Origin: Triticum aestivum
Lineage: Eukaryota; Streptophyta; Magnoliopsida; Poales; Poaceae
NCBI RefSeq assembly: GCF_018294505.1
Contig: NC_057809.1
Location: 141,458,979 to 141,522,978 of the forward strand
Reading direction: 5' to 3'
DNA: 64,000 bases
The notes beneath the pieces are model-generated. The model made no database searches. It was not told where the DNA came from and worked only from the letters and a program-made list of their open reading frames with translations. Every line of letters starts with the position of its first letter. Within the stretch, counting starts at the first letter, position 1. Positions 1 to 11,804 of the stretch are shown here, in pieces. Both the position numbers and the translations under genes were made by a program.

Positions 1-24
1 ATTAGATACGTTGGAGACGTATCA
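1..24 (-). mobile_element. Terminal fragment of a gypsy LTR
   Basis: The first bases match the outer end of the F-type LTR at 43380-43403 (reverse complement begins TGATACGTCTCCAACGTATC). The sequence then passes directly into copia RNase H coding sequence. An element of the D/F family is therefore inserted in copia I, with its body to the left of the window. Confidence 0.75.
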
Positions 25-1070
25 AACTGCACCAACTGACAGCTCCACCATTCAATATAAATACGTATCCGGTTTGTGACTTAGAGTCATCCGGATCTGT
101 GTCGAAGCTAGCATCGATGTAACCCTTTACGGCCAGCTCTTTGTCACCTCCATAAATGAGAAACATATCCTTGGTCCTTATTAGGTACTTTAGGATATTC
201 TTGACCGCTGTCCAGTGATCCACTCCTGGATTACTTTGGTACCTCCCTGCCAAACTTATGGCAAGGCACACATCAGGCTAGTACACAGCATGGCATACAT
301 TATAGAACCTGTGGCTGAGCCATAGGGAATAACTTTCATTCTATCTCTATCTTCTGTCGTGGTCGGGCTTTGAGTCTCACTCAATTTCACACCTTGCAAC
401 ACAAGCAAGAACCCTTTCTTTGACCGTTCCACTTTGAACTTCTTCAGAACTTTGTCAAGGTGTGTGCTTTGTGGAAGTCCTATTAAGCGTCTCAATCTAT
501 CCCTATAGATCTTGATGCCTAATATGTAAGCAGCTTCACCGAGGTATTTCGTTGAAAAATTATAATTCAAATATCCTTTTATGCTATCCAGAAATTATAT
601 ATCATTTCCAATCAGCAATAGGTCATCCACATATAATATCATAAATGCTAAAGAGCTCCCACTCACTTTCTTGTAAATATAGGCTTCACCGTAAGTCTGT
701 ATAAAACCAAATTCTTTGATCACATCATCAAAGTGTATATTCCAACTCCGAGATGCTTGCACCAGTCCATAGATGGATCACTGGAGCTTGCACACTTTGT
801 TAGCACCTTTAGGATCGACAAAACCTTTTGCATCATATACAACTCTTCTTTAAGAAACTCTTTAAGGAATGCAGTTTTGACGTCCATTTGCTAAATTTCA
901 TAATCATAAAATGCAAAAATTACTAACATGATTCTGATAGACTTAAGCATCACTACGGGCGAGAAAGTATCATCGTAGTCAACCCCCTGAACTTGTCAAA
1001 AACCTTTTGCGACAAGTTGAGATTTGTAGACAGTGATATTAACATCATCGTCAATCTTCCTCTTGAAGAT
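25..1070 (-). pseudogene. Copia I reverse transcriptase and RNase H (broken)
   Basis: Reverse transcriptase and RNase H copy the element RNA into DNA. Near 608-646 the minus strand encodes the copia signature Y-V-D-D followed by L-L-L-I-G. The RNase H part (2-271) shows the family pattern D-A-S-F-D-T-D and S-K-S-Q-T-G-Y-V-F, then stops at the flanking LTR, so the C-terminal RNase H residues are missing. Frameshifts and stops separate the fragments at 256-570 and upstream. It is a decayed fragment, not a gene. Confidence 0.8.
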
Positions 1071-2545
1071 CTATATATTCTCAATGGCTTGCCGATAATC
1101 AGGCAAGTCCATGAAAGTCCACACTTTGTTCTCATACATGGATCCTATCTCAGATTTCATGGCCTCAAGCCATTTGTCAGAATCTGGGCTCTTCATAGCT
1201 TCTTCATAGTTCGTAGACTCGACATTGTCTAACAACATGACTTCCAGGACAGGATTACTGTACCACTCGGGTGCGATACGCGTTCTGGTCGACCTATGAG
1301 GTTCAGTAGTAACTTGATCTGAAGTTTCATGATCATCATCATTAGCTTCCTCTATAGTTGGTGTAGGCATCACGTGAACAGTTTTGTCTGATGTGCTACT
1401 TTCTAATTTGAGAGAAGGTACAATTACCTCATCAATTTCTACTTTCCTCCCACTCACTTGTTTCGAGAGAAAGTCCTTCTCTAGAAAGGATCCATTCTTG
1501 GCAACAATGATCTTGCCTTCGGATCTGTGGTAGAAGGTATACACAATAGTTTCCTTAGGGTATCCTATGAAGACGCACTTATTCGCTTTGGGTTCGATCT
1601 TATCAGGCTGAAGCCTTTTGACATAACCGTCACATCCCCAAACTTTAAGAAATGACAGCTTAGGTTTATTGCCAAACCATAGTTCATACGGTGTCGTCTC
1701 AATGGATTTAGATGGTGCCCTATTTAACATGAATGCGGCTATCTCTAATGCATAACCCCAAAATGATAAAGGCAAATCGGTAAGTGACATCATAGAATGC
1801 ACCATATCTAATAAAGTATGGTTACAACGTTCGGACACACCATTAGGCTATGGTGTTCCAGGTGGCGTGAGTTGTGAAACTATTCCACATTATCTTAAAT
1901 GAAGGCCAAACTCGTAACTCAAATATTCGCCTCCGTGATCAGATCGTAGAAACTTTATTTTCGTGTCACAATGATTCTCCACTTCACTCTAAAATTTTTT
2001 GAACTTTTCAAATGTTTTAGACTTGTGTACGACAAGTAGATATACCCATACCTACTCAAATCTTCTGTGAGTGTTAGAAAATAACGATACCCGCGGCGTT
2101 CCTCAACACTCATCAAACCGCATACATCGGTATGTATTATTTTCAGTAAGTCATTAGCTCGCTCCATTGTTCCGGAGAATGGAGTTTTGGTCATATTACC
2201 CATGAGGCAAGGTTCGCAAGTATCAAATGATTCATAATCAAGTGATTCCAAAAGTCCATCCGCATGGAGTTTCTTCATGCGTTTTACACCAATATGGCCT
2301 AAACGGCAATGCCACAAGTATGTTGCACTATCATTATCAACTTTGCATCTTTTGGCATCAATATTATGAATATGTGTATCACTGTGATCGAGATTCAATA
2401 ATAATAGACCATTCATCAAAGGTGCATGACCATAAAATATATTACTCGTATAAATAGAACAACCAATATTCTCCGACTTAAATGAATAACCATCTGGCAA
2501 TAAAGAAGATCCAGATATAATGTTCATGCTCAACACTAGCACCAA
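1071..2545 (-). pseudogene. Copia I integrase region (frameshifted)
   Basis: The fragment at 1955-2545 carries the GAG-pre-integrase zinc-binding pattern (H-C-R-L-G-H then C-E-P-C) and the first catalytic Asp in I-H-T-D-V-C-G. The second Asp (S-D-H-G-G-E-Y) is encoded near 1935. The part at 1071-1838 follows with the usual copia text around S-F-W-G-Y-A-L and C-V-F-I-G-Y-P. A frame break lies between 1838 and 1955. The protein would insert the cDNA into the genome. This copy cannot make a continuous product. Confidence 0.8.
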
Positions 2546-2568
2546 ATAACAATTATTGAGGTCTAAAA

Positions 2569-3620
2569 CTAATCCCGTAGATCTAGAGGTAGTGTGCCGA
2601 CGGCGATCACATCAACCTTGGAACCATTCCCGACGCGCATCGCCACCTCATCCTTACCCAATTTTTGTTTATTCCGCAACTCCTGTTTCGAGTTACGAAT
2701 ATGAGCAACGGAACCAGTATAAAATACAAAGGCGCTACTATGATCATTAGTAAGGAACACCACAATACCATGTATATCAAATATACCTTTGTTTACTTTT
2801 CCATCCTTCTTATCTGCCAAGTACTTGGGGCAGTTCTGCTTCCAGTGACCATTTCCTTTGAAGTAGAAGCACTCAATTTCAGGCTTGGGTCCACCTTTGG
2901 GCTTCTTCACGAGAAAGGAAACTCGCTTGCCATTCTTCTTGAAGTTCCCTTTCTTTCCCTTGCCTTTTTTCTTGAAACTAGTGGTCTTGTTAACCATCAA
3001 CACTTGATGCTCTTTCTTGATTTCTACCTCCACCGATTTCAGCATCTCGAAGAGCTCGGGAATCGTTTTCGCCATCCCTTGCATATTATAGTTCATCAAG
3101 AAGCCTTTGTAGCTTGGTGGCAGTGATTGAAGAAATCTGTCATTAACACTCTCAACTGGAAGATCGATTCCCAGTTGAGTCAAGTGGTTATGATACCCAG
3201 ACATTTTGAGCATGTGTTCACTGACAGAACTATTCGCCTCCATCTTACCGCTATAGAACTTGTTGTTGACTTCATATCTCTCAACCCGTGCATTAGCTTG
3301 AAATATCAACTTCAGCTCTTGGAACATCTCATATGCTCCGTGATGTTTAAAATGTCTTTGAAGTCTCGATTGTCATAAAGCATGGCACACTGAACTATCG
3401 AGTAGTCATCAGATTGAGCCTGCCAGACGTTCATAACATCTGCATTAGCTCCTGCACCAGGTCTGTCACCTAGCGGTGCATCAAGGACATAATTCTTCTG
3501 TGCGGCAATGAGGATAATCCTCAAGTTACGGACCCAGTCCGTGTAGTTGCTACCATCATATTTCAACTTAGCTTTCTCTAGGAACGCATTAAAATTCAAG
3601 GGAACAGTAGCACGGGCCAT
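2569..3620 (-). pseudogene. Copia I gag and protease (frameshifted, active site lost)
   Basis: Gag probably starts at the ATG at 3620 (M-A-R-A-T-V), because that Met precedes the conserved gag N-terminus with Y-D-G-S-N-Y-T-D-W. A frame change near 3315-3327 splits it. The zinc knuckle near 2830-2875 reads C-F-Y-F...H...C, so the second Cys of the usual CX2CX4HX4C pattern is Phe. The retroviral-type protease motif D-T-G appears as Y-T-G (codon 2719-2721), so the catalytic Asp is gone. Both lesions fit a long-dead copy. Confidence 0.8.
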
Positions 3621-4387
3621 TGGTCTACAACATAGAAATGCAAAAACTATTAAGACTAAGTTCATGATAAATTTTAGTTCAAATAATCAAATTACTAACA
3701 AACTCCCACTTAAATCAACATCCCTCCAGTTTTCTAAGTGATACATGATCCAAATCGACTAACCCATGTCCGATCATCACATGAGATGGGGTAGTCTTCA
3801 ATGGTGAACATCTCCATGTTGATCATATCTACTATATGACTCATGTTCGCCCTTTCGGTCTCAAGTGTTCCGAGACTATGTCTTTACATACTAGGCTTGT
3901 CAAGTTTAACCCAAGTATTCTGCATGTGCAAAACTGGATTACACCTGTTGTAGGTGAATATAGAGTCTATCACACCCGATTATCACGAGGTGCTCCAAAA
4001 CGACGAACTTTAGCAATGGTGCATACTCGGGGAGAACACTTTTATCTTGAAATTAAGTGATGGGATCATGTTATAATGCTACCGTCGTTCTATGCAAAAT
4101 AAGATGCGTAAAGGATAAACATCACATGCAATCAAAATATGTGATATGATATGGCCATCATCATCTTGTGCTTTTGATCTCCATCTCCAAAGCATCAGCA
4201 TGATCTCCATCGTCACCAGCGCGACACCTTGATCTCCATCATTGCGTCAGGGTCATCTTGCCAACTATTGCTTCTACAACTATTGCTAACGCATAGAGAT
4301 AAAGTAAAGCAATTACTTGGTGCTTAGTGATTGACACGCAGGTCATACAATAATTAAAGACAACCCTAAGGCTCCTGTCGGTGGTCG
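3621..4387 (-). other. Copia I untranslated leader / probable LTR portion
   Basis: No coding sequence is visible. It lies upstream of gag and ends exactly at element C. The sequence that follows C (from 20264, ctcatcgacatgc...) appears to continue this flank, so it is copia leader or LTR. I could not place the LTR edge or primer-binding site with confidence. Confidence 0.55.
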
Positions 4388-5791
4388 TATGATACGTCTT
4401 CGTCGTATCTACTTTTCCAAACACTTTTGCCCTTATTTTGGACTCTAACTTGCATGATTTGAATGGAACTAACCCGGACTGACGCTGTTTTTAGCAGAAT
4501 TGCCATGGTGTTATTTTTGTGAAGAAAAAAAATTCTCAAAATGACCTGAAAATCAACGGAGAATTATTTTGTAATATATAAAAAATACTGGAAGGAAGAT
4601 CCATGTCAGGGGGCCCACCACCTGGCCACGAGGGTGGGGGCGCGCCGCCCTGCCTCGTGGGCCCCCTGACGCTCCACCGACCTCAACCTTGACTCCATAT
4701 ATTCACTTTCGGGGAGAAAAAAAATCAGAGAGAAGGATTCATTGTGTTTTACGATACGGAGCCGCTGCCAAGCCCTAAACTTTCTCGGGAGGGCTGATCT
4801 GGAGTCCGTTCGGGGCTCCGGAGAGGGGAATCCGTCGCCATCATCATCATCAACCTTCCTCTATCACCAATTTCATGATGCTCACCGCCGTGCGTGAGTA
4901 ATTCCATCGTAGACTTGTTGTACGGTGATGGGTTGGATGAGATTTATCATGTAATCGAGTTATTTTTGTTAGGGTTTGATCCTTGGAATCCACTATGTTC
5001 TGAGATTGATGTTGCTATGACTTTGCTATGCTTAATGCTTGTCACTTGGGCCCGAGTGCCATGATTTCAGATCTGAACCTATTATGTCTTCATCAATATA
5101 TGAGAGTTCTTAATCCTATCTTGCAAGTCTATAGTCACCTACTATGTGTTATGATCCGGCAACCCCGAAGTGACAATAATCGGGACCACTCCCAGTGATG
5201 ACCGTAGTTTGAGGAGTTCATGTATTCACTATGTGTTAATGCTTTGGTCCGGTACTCTATTAAAAGGAGGCCTTAATATCCCTTAGTTTCCAATAGGACC
5301 CCTCTGCCACGGGAGGGTAGGACAAAAGATGTCATGCAAGTTCTTTTCCATAAGCACGTATGACTATATTCGGAATACATGCCTACATTACATTGCTGAA
5401 CTGGAGCTAGTTCTGTGTCACCCTAGGTTATGACTGTTACATGATCGATCGCATCCGGCGTAATTCCCCATCACCAATCCAATGCCTACGAGCTTTTCCT
5501 ATATTGTTCTTCGCTTATTTACTTTTCCATTGCTACTATTACAATCACTACAAAAACCAAAAATATTACTTTTGCTACCATTACCTTTTGCCACCGTTAC
5601 CACTACTATCATATTACTTTGCTACTAAATTCCTTGCTGCAGATATTAAGTTTCCAGGTGTGGTTTAATTGACAACTCAACTGCAAATACTTGAGAATAT
5701 TCTTTGGCTCCCCTTGTGTCGAATCAATAAATTTGGGTCGAATACTCTACCCTCGAAAACTGTTGCGATCCCCTATACTTGTGGGTTATCA
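4388..5791 (+). repeat. Element C 5' LTR
   Basis: It pairs with 18843-20263. It has a GC-rich palindromic module at 4626-4666 and a TATA-like catatatt about 30 bp downstream. Compared with the 3' LTR, the module has lost part of its centre. Confidence 0.9.
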
Positions 5792-5802
5792 AGAACATTT
5801 TC

Positions 5803-5820
5803 TAGTGTTGTTGCCGGGGA
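5803..5820 (+). promoter_or_regulatory. Element C primer-binding site (degenerate)
   Basis: Twelve bases after the LTR the sequence ends ttgttgccgggga. This resembles the tRNA-Asp primer site seen intact at 28992-29009 (tggcgtcgttgccgggga), with substitutions in its first half. Confidence 0.55.
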
Positions 5821-5869
5821 GCATAACTCTATTCTTTGAGTCACTTGGGATTTATATCTTCTTATCATT

Positions 5870-7795
5870 ATGAAGAACTTGAAAGATCAAAGAACCAAGA
5901 TTTTTCCCTCAACTGCAAGGGGAGGTAAGGAACTGCCATCTAGCTTTGCACTTGATTCACCTTTTGTTTTGAGTAAGCTTGCGAAACCTAAACCTGCTTC
6001 TGCTATTAATTCTGATGTGTCGCATGTTATTGATGATGCCACTTCTGCTATGCATGATACTTATGATGAAACTACTTCTATGCTTGATACTACTATGCCA
6101 CTAGGTGAATTTCTTGATGAACAACTTGCTAGGGCTAGAGAGAATGAAATTATTGAAACTGATAATATTGATGAAAGTGATGATGAAGATTCTCTCCCCA
6201 GATATGAATTGCATGTTGTTCCTGAGGGTTATGTTATGGATGAAGAAACTGCTAGAGACTTTCTTGCCTGCAATGATAGAAGTGATCTTTAAGAAGTTAT
6301 TAGCTAAGCTTAAAGAAAAAACTCGGAATGCTAGAATGAAATATGACCCTGCTTTTGCTACTTCACCTATCTTTATTACTGATAAGGATTATGATTTCTC
6401 TGTCGATCCTGAGATAATTACTTTGGTTGAATCCGATCCTTTCTATGGCTATGAATCTGAAACTGTTGTGGCACATCTTACTAAATTAAATGATATAGCT
6501 ACCCTGGTCACTAATGATGAAAAAACTCGCTACTATTACATCCTTAAATTATTTTCGTTCTCATTAAAGGGTGATCCTAAGATATGGTTTAATTCTCTTG
6601 ATCCTGGATATGTGCGTAGTCCCCAGGATATGATTTACTACTTCTCTGCTAAATATTTCCCCGCTCATAAGAAACAAGCTGCTTTAAGGGAAATATATAA
6701 TTTTGTGCAAATTGAAGAAGAGAGTCTCCCACAAGCTTGGGGGAGGCTTCTCCAATTACTTAATGCTTTGCCTGATCATCCTCTCAAGAAAAATGAAATA
6801 CTTGATATCTTCTATAATGGACTAACCGATGCTTCCAGAGATTACCTGGATAGTTGTGCTGGTTGCGTTTTCAGGGAAAGAACTGTTGATCAAGCTGAAA
6901 TTCTATTGAATAATATGTTGACCAATGAAAATAATTGGACACTTCCTGAACAACTCCTAAGCCAACTCCAAAGAAAAGGGGTATTCTATTTCTCTGTCCT
7001 GGATATATGCAAGAGGCAAAGAAATCTATGAAGGAAAAAGGTATAAAAGCTGAAGATGTTAAGAATTTACCGCCTGTTGAAGAAATACATGGCCTTAATG
7101 CATCACCTATTGAAGAAACACACGGTCTTGATAACCCAACACAGGTAGTAAAGGCAAATTCTCTCTATAGATATGATAAAGTTGAAATCCCTCCTACTAA
7201 ATTTGCTAGCCAATGTTTGGATGAATTTGATAACTTTATGGTTAAGCAAGAAGATTTTAGTGCATATGTTGGTAGAAAATTGAAACATAATGCTTACATG
7301 ATTGAACACTTGAGTGATTATATGGCTAATGTTAAAGGTGAACTTAAACTTATTAGTAAACATGCTTCTATGGTTACCACTCAAGTAGAACAAGTACTTA
7401 AAGCTCAGAATGATTTGCTCAATGAATTGAATAGTAAGAATAATGACTTTGCTATTAGAGTTGCAACTAGAGGAGGTAAAGTGACTCAGGAACCTTTGTA
7501 TCCTGAGGTTCACCCTAAGAGAATTGAGCAGGATTCTCAGAGAAATAACGTTGATGCACCTAGCCCTTCTAAAAGGAAGAAAAAGAAAAATGATAGGACT
7601 TTGCATGCTTCTAGTGAACCTGTTGTAGACACACTTGAGAATCCCAATGATATTTCTATTTCTGATGCTGAAACACAAGCTGGTAGTGAACATGAACCTA
7701 GTGATAATGTTAATGATGATGTTCATATTGATGCTCAACCTAGTAATGACAATGATGTAGAGATTGAACTTGCTGTTGATCTTGATAACCCATAA
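5870..7795 (+). pseudogene. Element C gag (two frameshifts)
   Basis: Gag is the structural protein that packages element RNA. The ATG at 5870 opens an acidic N-terminal region. The conserved retrotransposon gag core (L-K-G-D-P-K-I-W-F-N-S-L, then F-S-A-K-Y-F-P) lies at about 6530-6760 in a different frame. Reading shifts at about 6280-6300 and back at about 7000-7030. The C-terminal third (7007-7795) is Lys/Asp-rich with possible coiled-coil character and ends at a TAA. The layout matches Athila-like gag proteins, but this copy cannot give a full product. Confidence 0.8.
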
Positions 7796-7876
7796 TCAAA
7801 GACTCAACGTTATGATAAGAGAGACTTTGTTGCTAGGAAGCACGATAAAGAAAGAGAACCATGGGTTTAGAAACCC

Positions 7877-8412
7877 ATGCCTTTTCCTCCTAAACCATCC
7901 AAGAAAAAGGATGATGAGGATTTTGAGCGCTTTGCTGAAATGATTAGACCTATCTTTTTGCGTATGTGTTTGACCGGTATGCTTAAAATGAATCCTTATG
8001 CTAAATATATGAAGGAAATAGTTACTAATAAGAGAAAGATACCAGAAGCTGAAATTTCCACCATGCTTGCTAATTATACTTTTAAGGGTGGAATACATTT
8101 GGAGATTCAGGAGTACCAACTATACCATGCTCCATTAAAAGAAACTATGTTAAAACTGCTTTATGTGATCTTGGAGCCGGTGTTAGTGTTATGCCTCTCT
8201 CTTTATATCGTAGACTTGATTTGAATAAGTTGACACCTACTGAAATATCTTTGCAAATGGCTGACAAATCAACTGCTATACATGTCGGTATTTGTGAGGA
8301 TGTGCCTGTTGTGGTTGCAAACATCACTATTTTAATGAACTTTGTTATTCTTGATATTCCTGAGGATGATAGTATGTCTATTATTCTTCGAAGACCCTTT
8401 TTGAATACTGCA
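7877..8412 (+). pseudogene. Element C protease region (truncated)
   Basis: It starts with a Pro/Lys-rich linker (P-F-P-P-K-P-S-K-K-K) and continues with sequence upstream of the aspartic protease. The protease core has D-L-G-A as active site near 8170, then M-P-L-S-L-Y and I-I-L-x-R-P-F-L, where the usual Gly of L-G-R-P-F-L is Arg. A frame change near 8100-8190 breaks it. Coding similarity stops at about 8412, where the sequence becomes element A interior, so the rest of pol is absent. Confidence 0.75.
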
Positions 8413-8626
8413 GAGATCGTTATTCGAACCGTTTTCCCTGCCCGCCACTTCATGTGTTGCGAGGCGGTTTTATTAGCACGTCTTGTCGAAGCAGAGATCG
8501 TGTCCCCTTATCGCGGGATTCTCATCAATACGGATGTGGGTAACCCAACCGCGCCACTAATCACGGCGCTTGGGGAATAAGCGAATTTACCAGGCAGGTG
8601 GGGAGGCGCATAGTTTCTTCCGCCCT

Positions 8627-8632
8627 TATAAA
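8627..8632 (+). promoter_or_regulatory. TATA box of the antisense gene in element A
   Basis: A TATAAA within cccttataaagggg lies 119 bp upstream of the antisense ATG. The equivalent TATA box is kept in element B at 53434-53439 on its antisense strand. Confidence 0.6.
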
Positions 8633-8745
8633 GGGGTAAGGATTTCTCTTTTTTACCCACGCCTTCTTCTCTCCTGCCCATCCATTCTTGCACACTCGAG
8701 CTCCAGCGCCCAAGTTCACATTTTCTCCGAAGAACCACTCCAAAT

Positions 8746-11700
8746 ATGTCCGGAGCGGGAGGCAAGTGGATGGCCTCTACCGTCCGGAAGAAGGACATCA
8801 AGAAACTTTGGGAGGCTGGGTATTTAGCCCAGGAAATCGGCCACCGTCTCCCGACGGCGGGTCAGATCGTCCCTACCCCAGAACCTCACGAAAGGGTCGT
8901 ATTCCTCCCTCAGTTTATCCGCGGGCTAGGGTTTCCCCTCCACCCATTTGTTCGCGGCATCATGTATTATTACGGGATCGATTATCATGATCTATCCCCC
9001 AATTCCTTCCTCAATTTCTCGACATTCATTGTCGTGTGCGAGGCTTTTCTCCACATCCCGCCACACTTCGGCTTATGGCGGAAGATCTTTAATGTGAAGC
9101 CCAAGGTAGTGGGCGGTGAGCGCGCTGAGTGCGGGGGCGCTATGGTGAGCAAGATGCCCAACGTCACATGGCCAACAGGTACCTTCAATGATTCCGTCAG
9201 GGAGTGGTAATAGGAGTTGTTTTACATTACCAAGCCACGCGGTGCGAAGTGGGCCACTCCTCCCGAGTTCCGATCCGGAGCCCCTCTGTGGCTCACGTCC
9301 TGGCTCAAGAAGGGCCTAGACTGGTCTTTGTCCGACGAACTGTTGGCGCTCCAGACACGTGTCAAGGGTATGGACGACAAGAATATCGGACTTGTCGATG
9401 TAGTCTAGGTGATGTTAGTCCGTCGGATCCTACCTTGTCAACACCGGACTTGCAATCTATGGGAATTCAATCCGGCCAAGCACCAGACCCTGCGAGAGCT
9501 CTTTGGCTCCTCGCACGAAGACATCTGGAAGGTGCTTTTTAAGCCCGACAAATCATGGCCAGACTCGGCCGAGGACCGGGGTATCAACTGTCCTGCCCTG
9601 CAAGCTCGGTAAGTTACCATACGTTTTATTCGCATAACTCAAGGGGAATGCTTAATGTGTTTTACACAACTCTCCTAGGGCTGGATGAAGAAGGCGGGGC
9701 AGATCCAATGTCTGGCCCCGCTGCCCGAAGAACCGGCCGGCCCACTTCCGACGAAGATGTTGGACTCGGCGCCTTACAAGGTGCCGGAGAAGAAGACCGA
9801 AAAGGAGGTTAACAAAACCCAGGGTGGCCTTCGTCACCGTGCCCGACCCGCCTCCAAAGAGGATGAGGAGGAGGAAGACGAATCCCCAGTAGGGGGAAGA
9901 AAGAAGAGGATGGCCTCCGTACACTTGGAGGACGAGTCGCCTAAAAGGGGAAAAACTCTTCTTCCGGAAGAGTCCACTGCCGTCGCCGATAGCAGCCCGG
10001 CGTGGGATCCTAGGGCCCAGCCCCTAGTAAACTCGTAAGTATATAAAATCCGGACACGTTCATGTGTCCGGACCCATCATGGGATAGTATTTTAACCTGA
10101 GCCATATTTTTTGTAGTCCGACGGGGTCCCGTTCTGAACAATCCTCGTCCGAGGATTTGCGGAGCTCGGATGCCATGGAGAGCGGGACGCCTCTGAAGGC
10201 CCCTCCCCCCGAACATGTGGTCAACACCGAGGCTTCGGCCCAGAAGGACTCCATCCAAGGAGGGGCGGAGAAAATCATGAAGGCAGTGCCTGGAGGTCAA
10301 GCTCCAGGGGCCAGAGACATGGAGGAGAAGATCCCCACAGGAGTCGACGGCGGGGACCCTCTTGAATTTGGCCCCTAGCCGGACATAGTTTTGGACACTA
10401 ATACGGCTCCGGAATCAAGCAGGCGGCCTTCCTTGGCTGGAGAGGGTGTCCCTGTTCCACCGGCGACCTCTGTCTAACTAGAGGCGCCGGGTGTTTTATT
10501 GGCTGCACTGAAGAGCGCCTCCATCATCGATGAACACCGTGCCCTTATGGGTGCGATGATTGAAAAGATTCAGTCTGCTGAAAATGGATTGAATGAATCC
10601 TGTATCGACCTTATGAGAGGTCTTGAGGTATGTTTTATACAGTTTTGAAGAGTGTCATAGTATGGATAGTAGCCCCTGATACACTTTCCGGTGAACGAAA
10701 GAACCAGACAGAGGATCAAATATATTTTTCGCAGGAAGACTCATTTGATGACATATATCTCTCTCCTTTTGTAAGCAGGCGTCTGTAGCGGCTACTGCCG
10801 CTCATACCGCGGAGGTTTCCGGACTGAATCAAAGTCTGGAGCGAGCCGAAGCGGAGCTTGTCCAGCTAAAAGGGCAGTTGGGAGATCAACAAGGTATGCA
10901 CAAATCTTGTTTGCGTTCAGTACAAATGAATTTTCAGTATGATAGAATATGTGTCATGATTTGTGCCATGGGTGATAACCGAAGTCGAGGCTCTGAGGAA
11001 GGCTGTTGCCGAGGCTGAGGAAAAGGCAGCCACAGAGCAGGATCTTCATGAGAAGCACGAGGCCAAGGTTGTGGAAGCTAGGCGAGAGCTCCAAGAGGCC
11101 ATGAAAAAATGCGAGACCCTGGAGCAGAGATTAACGGAGAAAGAATCCGAACTCACCAGGGCTCATCAGGCCATGTGCAATGCCCGTGGGAAAACCCAAG
11201 ACGCCCTGCAGGAGATCCAAGAGGCGAGGGAGATTACGGCGGGTAAGGTCTTTTTCCATGTAAAGCAAGTATTTCAGGAGAAAATTATGCTTTATAATTT
11301 TAAGTTCGGATTTCTCCAGGGGTATTTGCGGAACTTCCTCGCAGCATATCGGATGCCGACCAATTCTACCGAGCCGAAGAGGGGAATACTATGGATAAGC
11401 TCTTCTCGTCGTAGTATCTGGCACCGAATTATCCTATACCTTTTACCGATCAACTGAAACAGTTGATCGAACTGCATAAGGCGGCCGAACTAGCTATGAA
11501 GGATTTGATTATCCGGCTATGGCCCGCCGAGCCGATTCCAGGTAGCTAATTCGGGCTCATGAAGTGGCTTGTTAGTGCCTGCCCTTGACTTGACGTCATC
11601 AAGCGGTCAGTCTGCATAGAAGGTGCACTAATAGCCTTTGCACACACAAAGGTGCCCTGGGGGAAGATGGATGCTGAAAAGCTGATGACCGAGGGACCGC

Positions 11701-11804
11701 CAGAGGGAAAGGAGCACCGCAAGTCCGAATTATATTATGAAAGTGTCTTAAAAGGATCCTGCCTTGCAGCGGAGCAATGCACCAAGGACATTGTATTTCC
11801 ATGA
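8746..11804 (+). pseudogene. Antisense six-exon gene in element A (PF04195-like protein, decayed)
   Basis: This gene runs against the gag strand of element A. The ATG at 8746 opens a protein like the 'putative gypsy type transposon' (Transposase_28) family, with the run L-D-x-F-V-R-G...Y-Y-G...F-x-V-x-C-E-A-F. Probable exons, by GT/AG signals and match to the copy in B, are 8746-9608, 9679-10034, 10117-10627, 10779-10893, about 10965-11242 and 11320-11804. Exon 2 is Lys/Glu-rich, exons 4-5 are coiled coil, and the last exon ends in a conserved C-terminus before TGA. Stops at 9208, 9211 and 9406 and small indels in the last exon disable it. Function is unknown. Confidence 0.65.

Larger units (their letters stand above)
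25..4387 (-). mobile_element. Copia element I, left (main) segment
   Basis: This is a Ty1/copia element on the minus strand with domains in the copia order gag, protease, integrase, reverse transcriptase, RNase H, read from right to left. Its 3' end is lost under the LTR fragment at the window start. Its 5' leader/LTR is cut at 4387 by element C and resumes at 20264. The reading frame is broken in several places, so it is inactive. The exact LTR boundaries were not found. Confidence 0.85.

Noticed and set aside
8746..9210. Host gene encoding a plant 'gypsy type transposon domain' protein
   Set aside because: A second copy sits at the same relative place and orientation in element B, so the gene belongs to the retrotransposon family.
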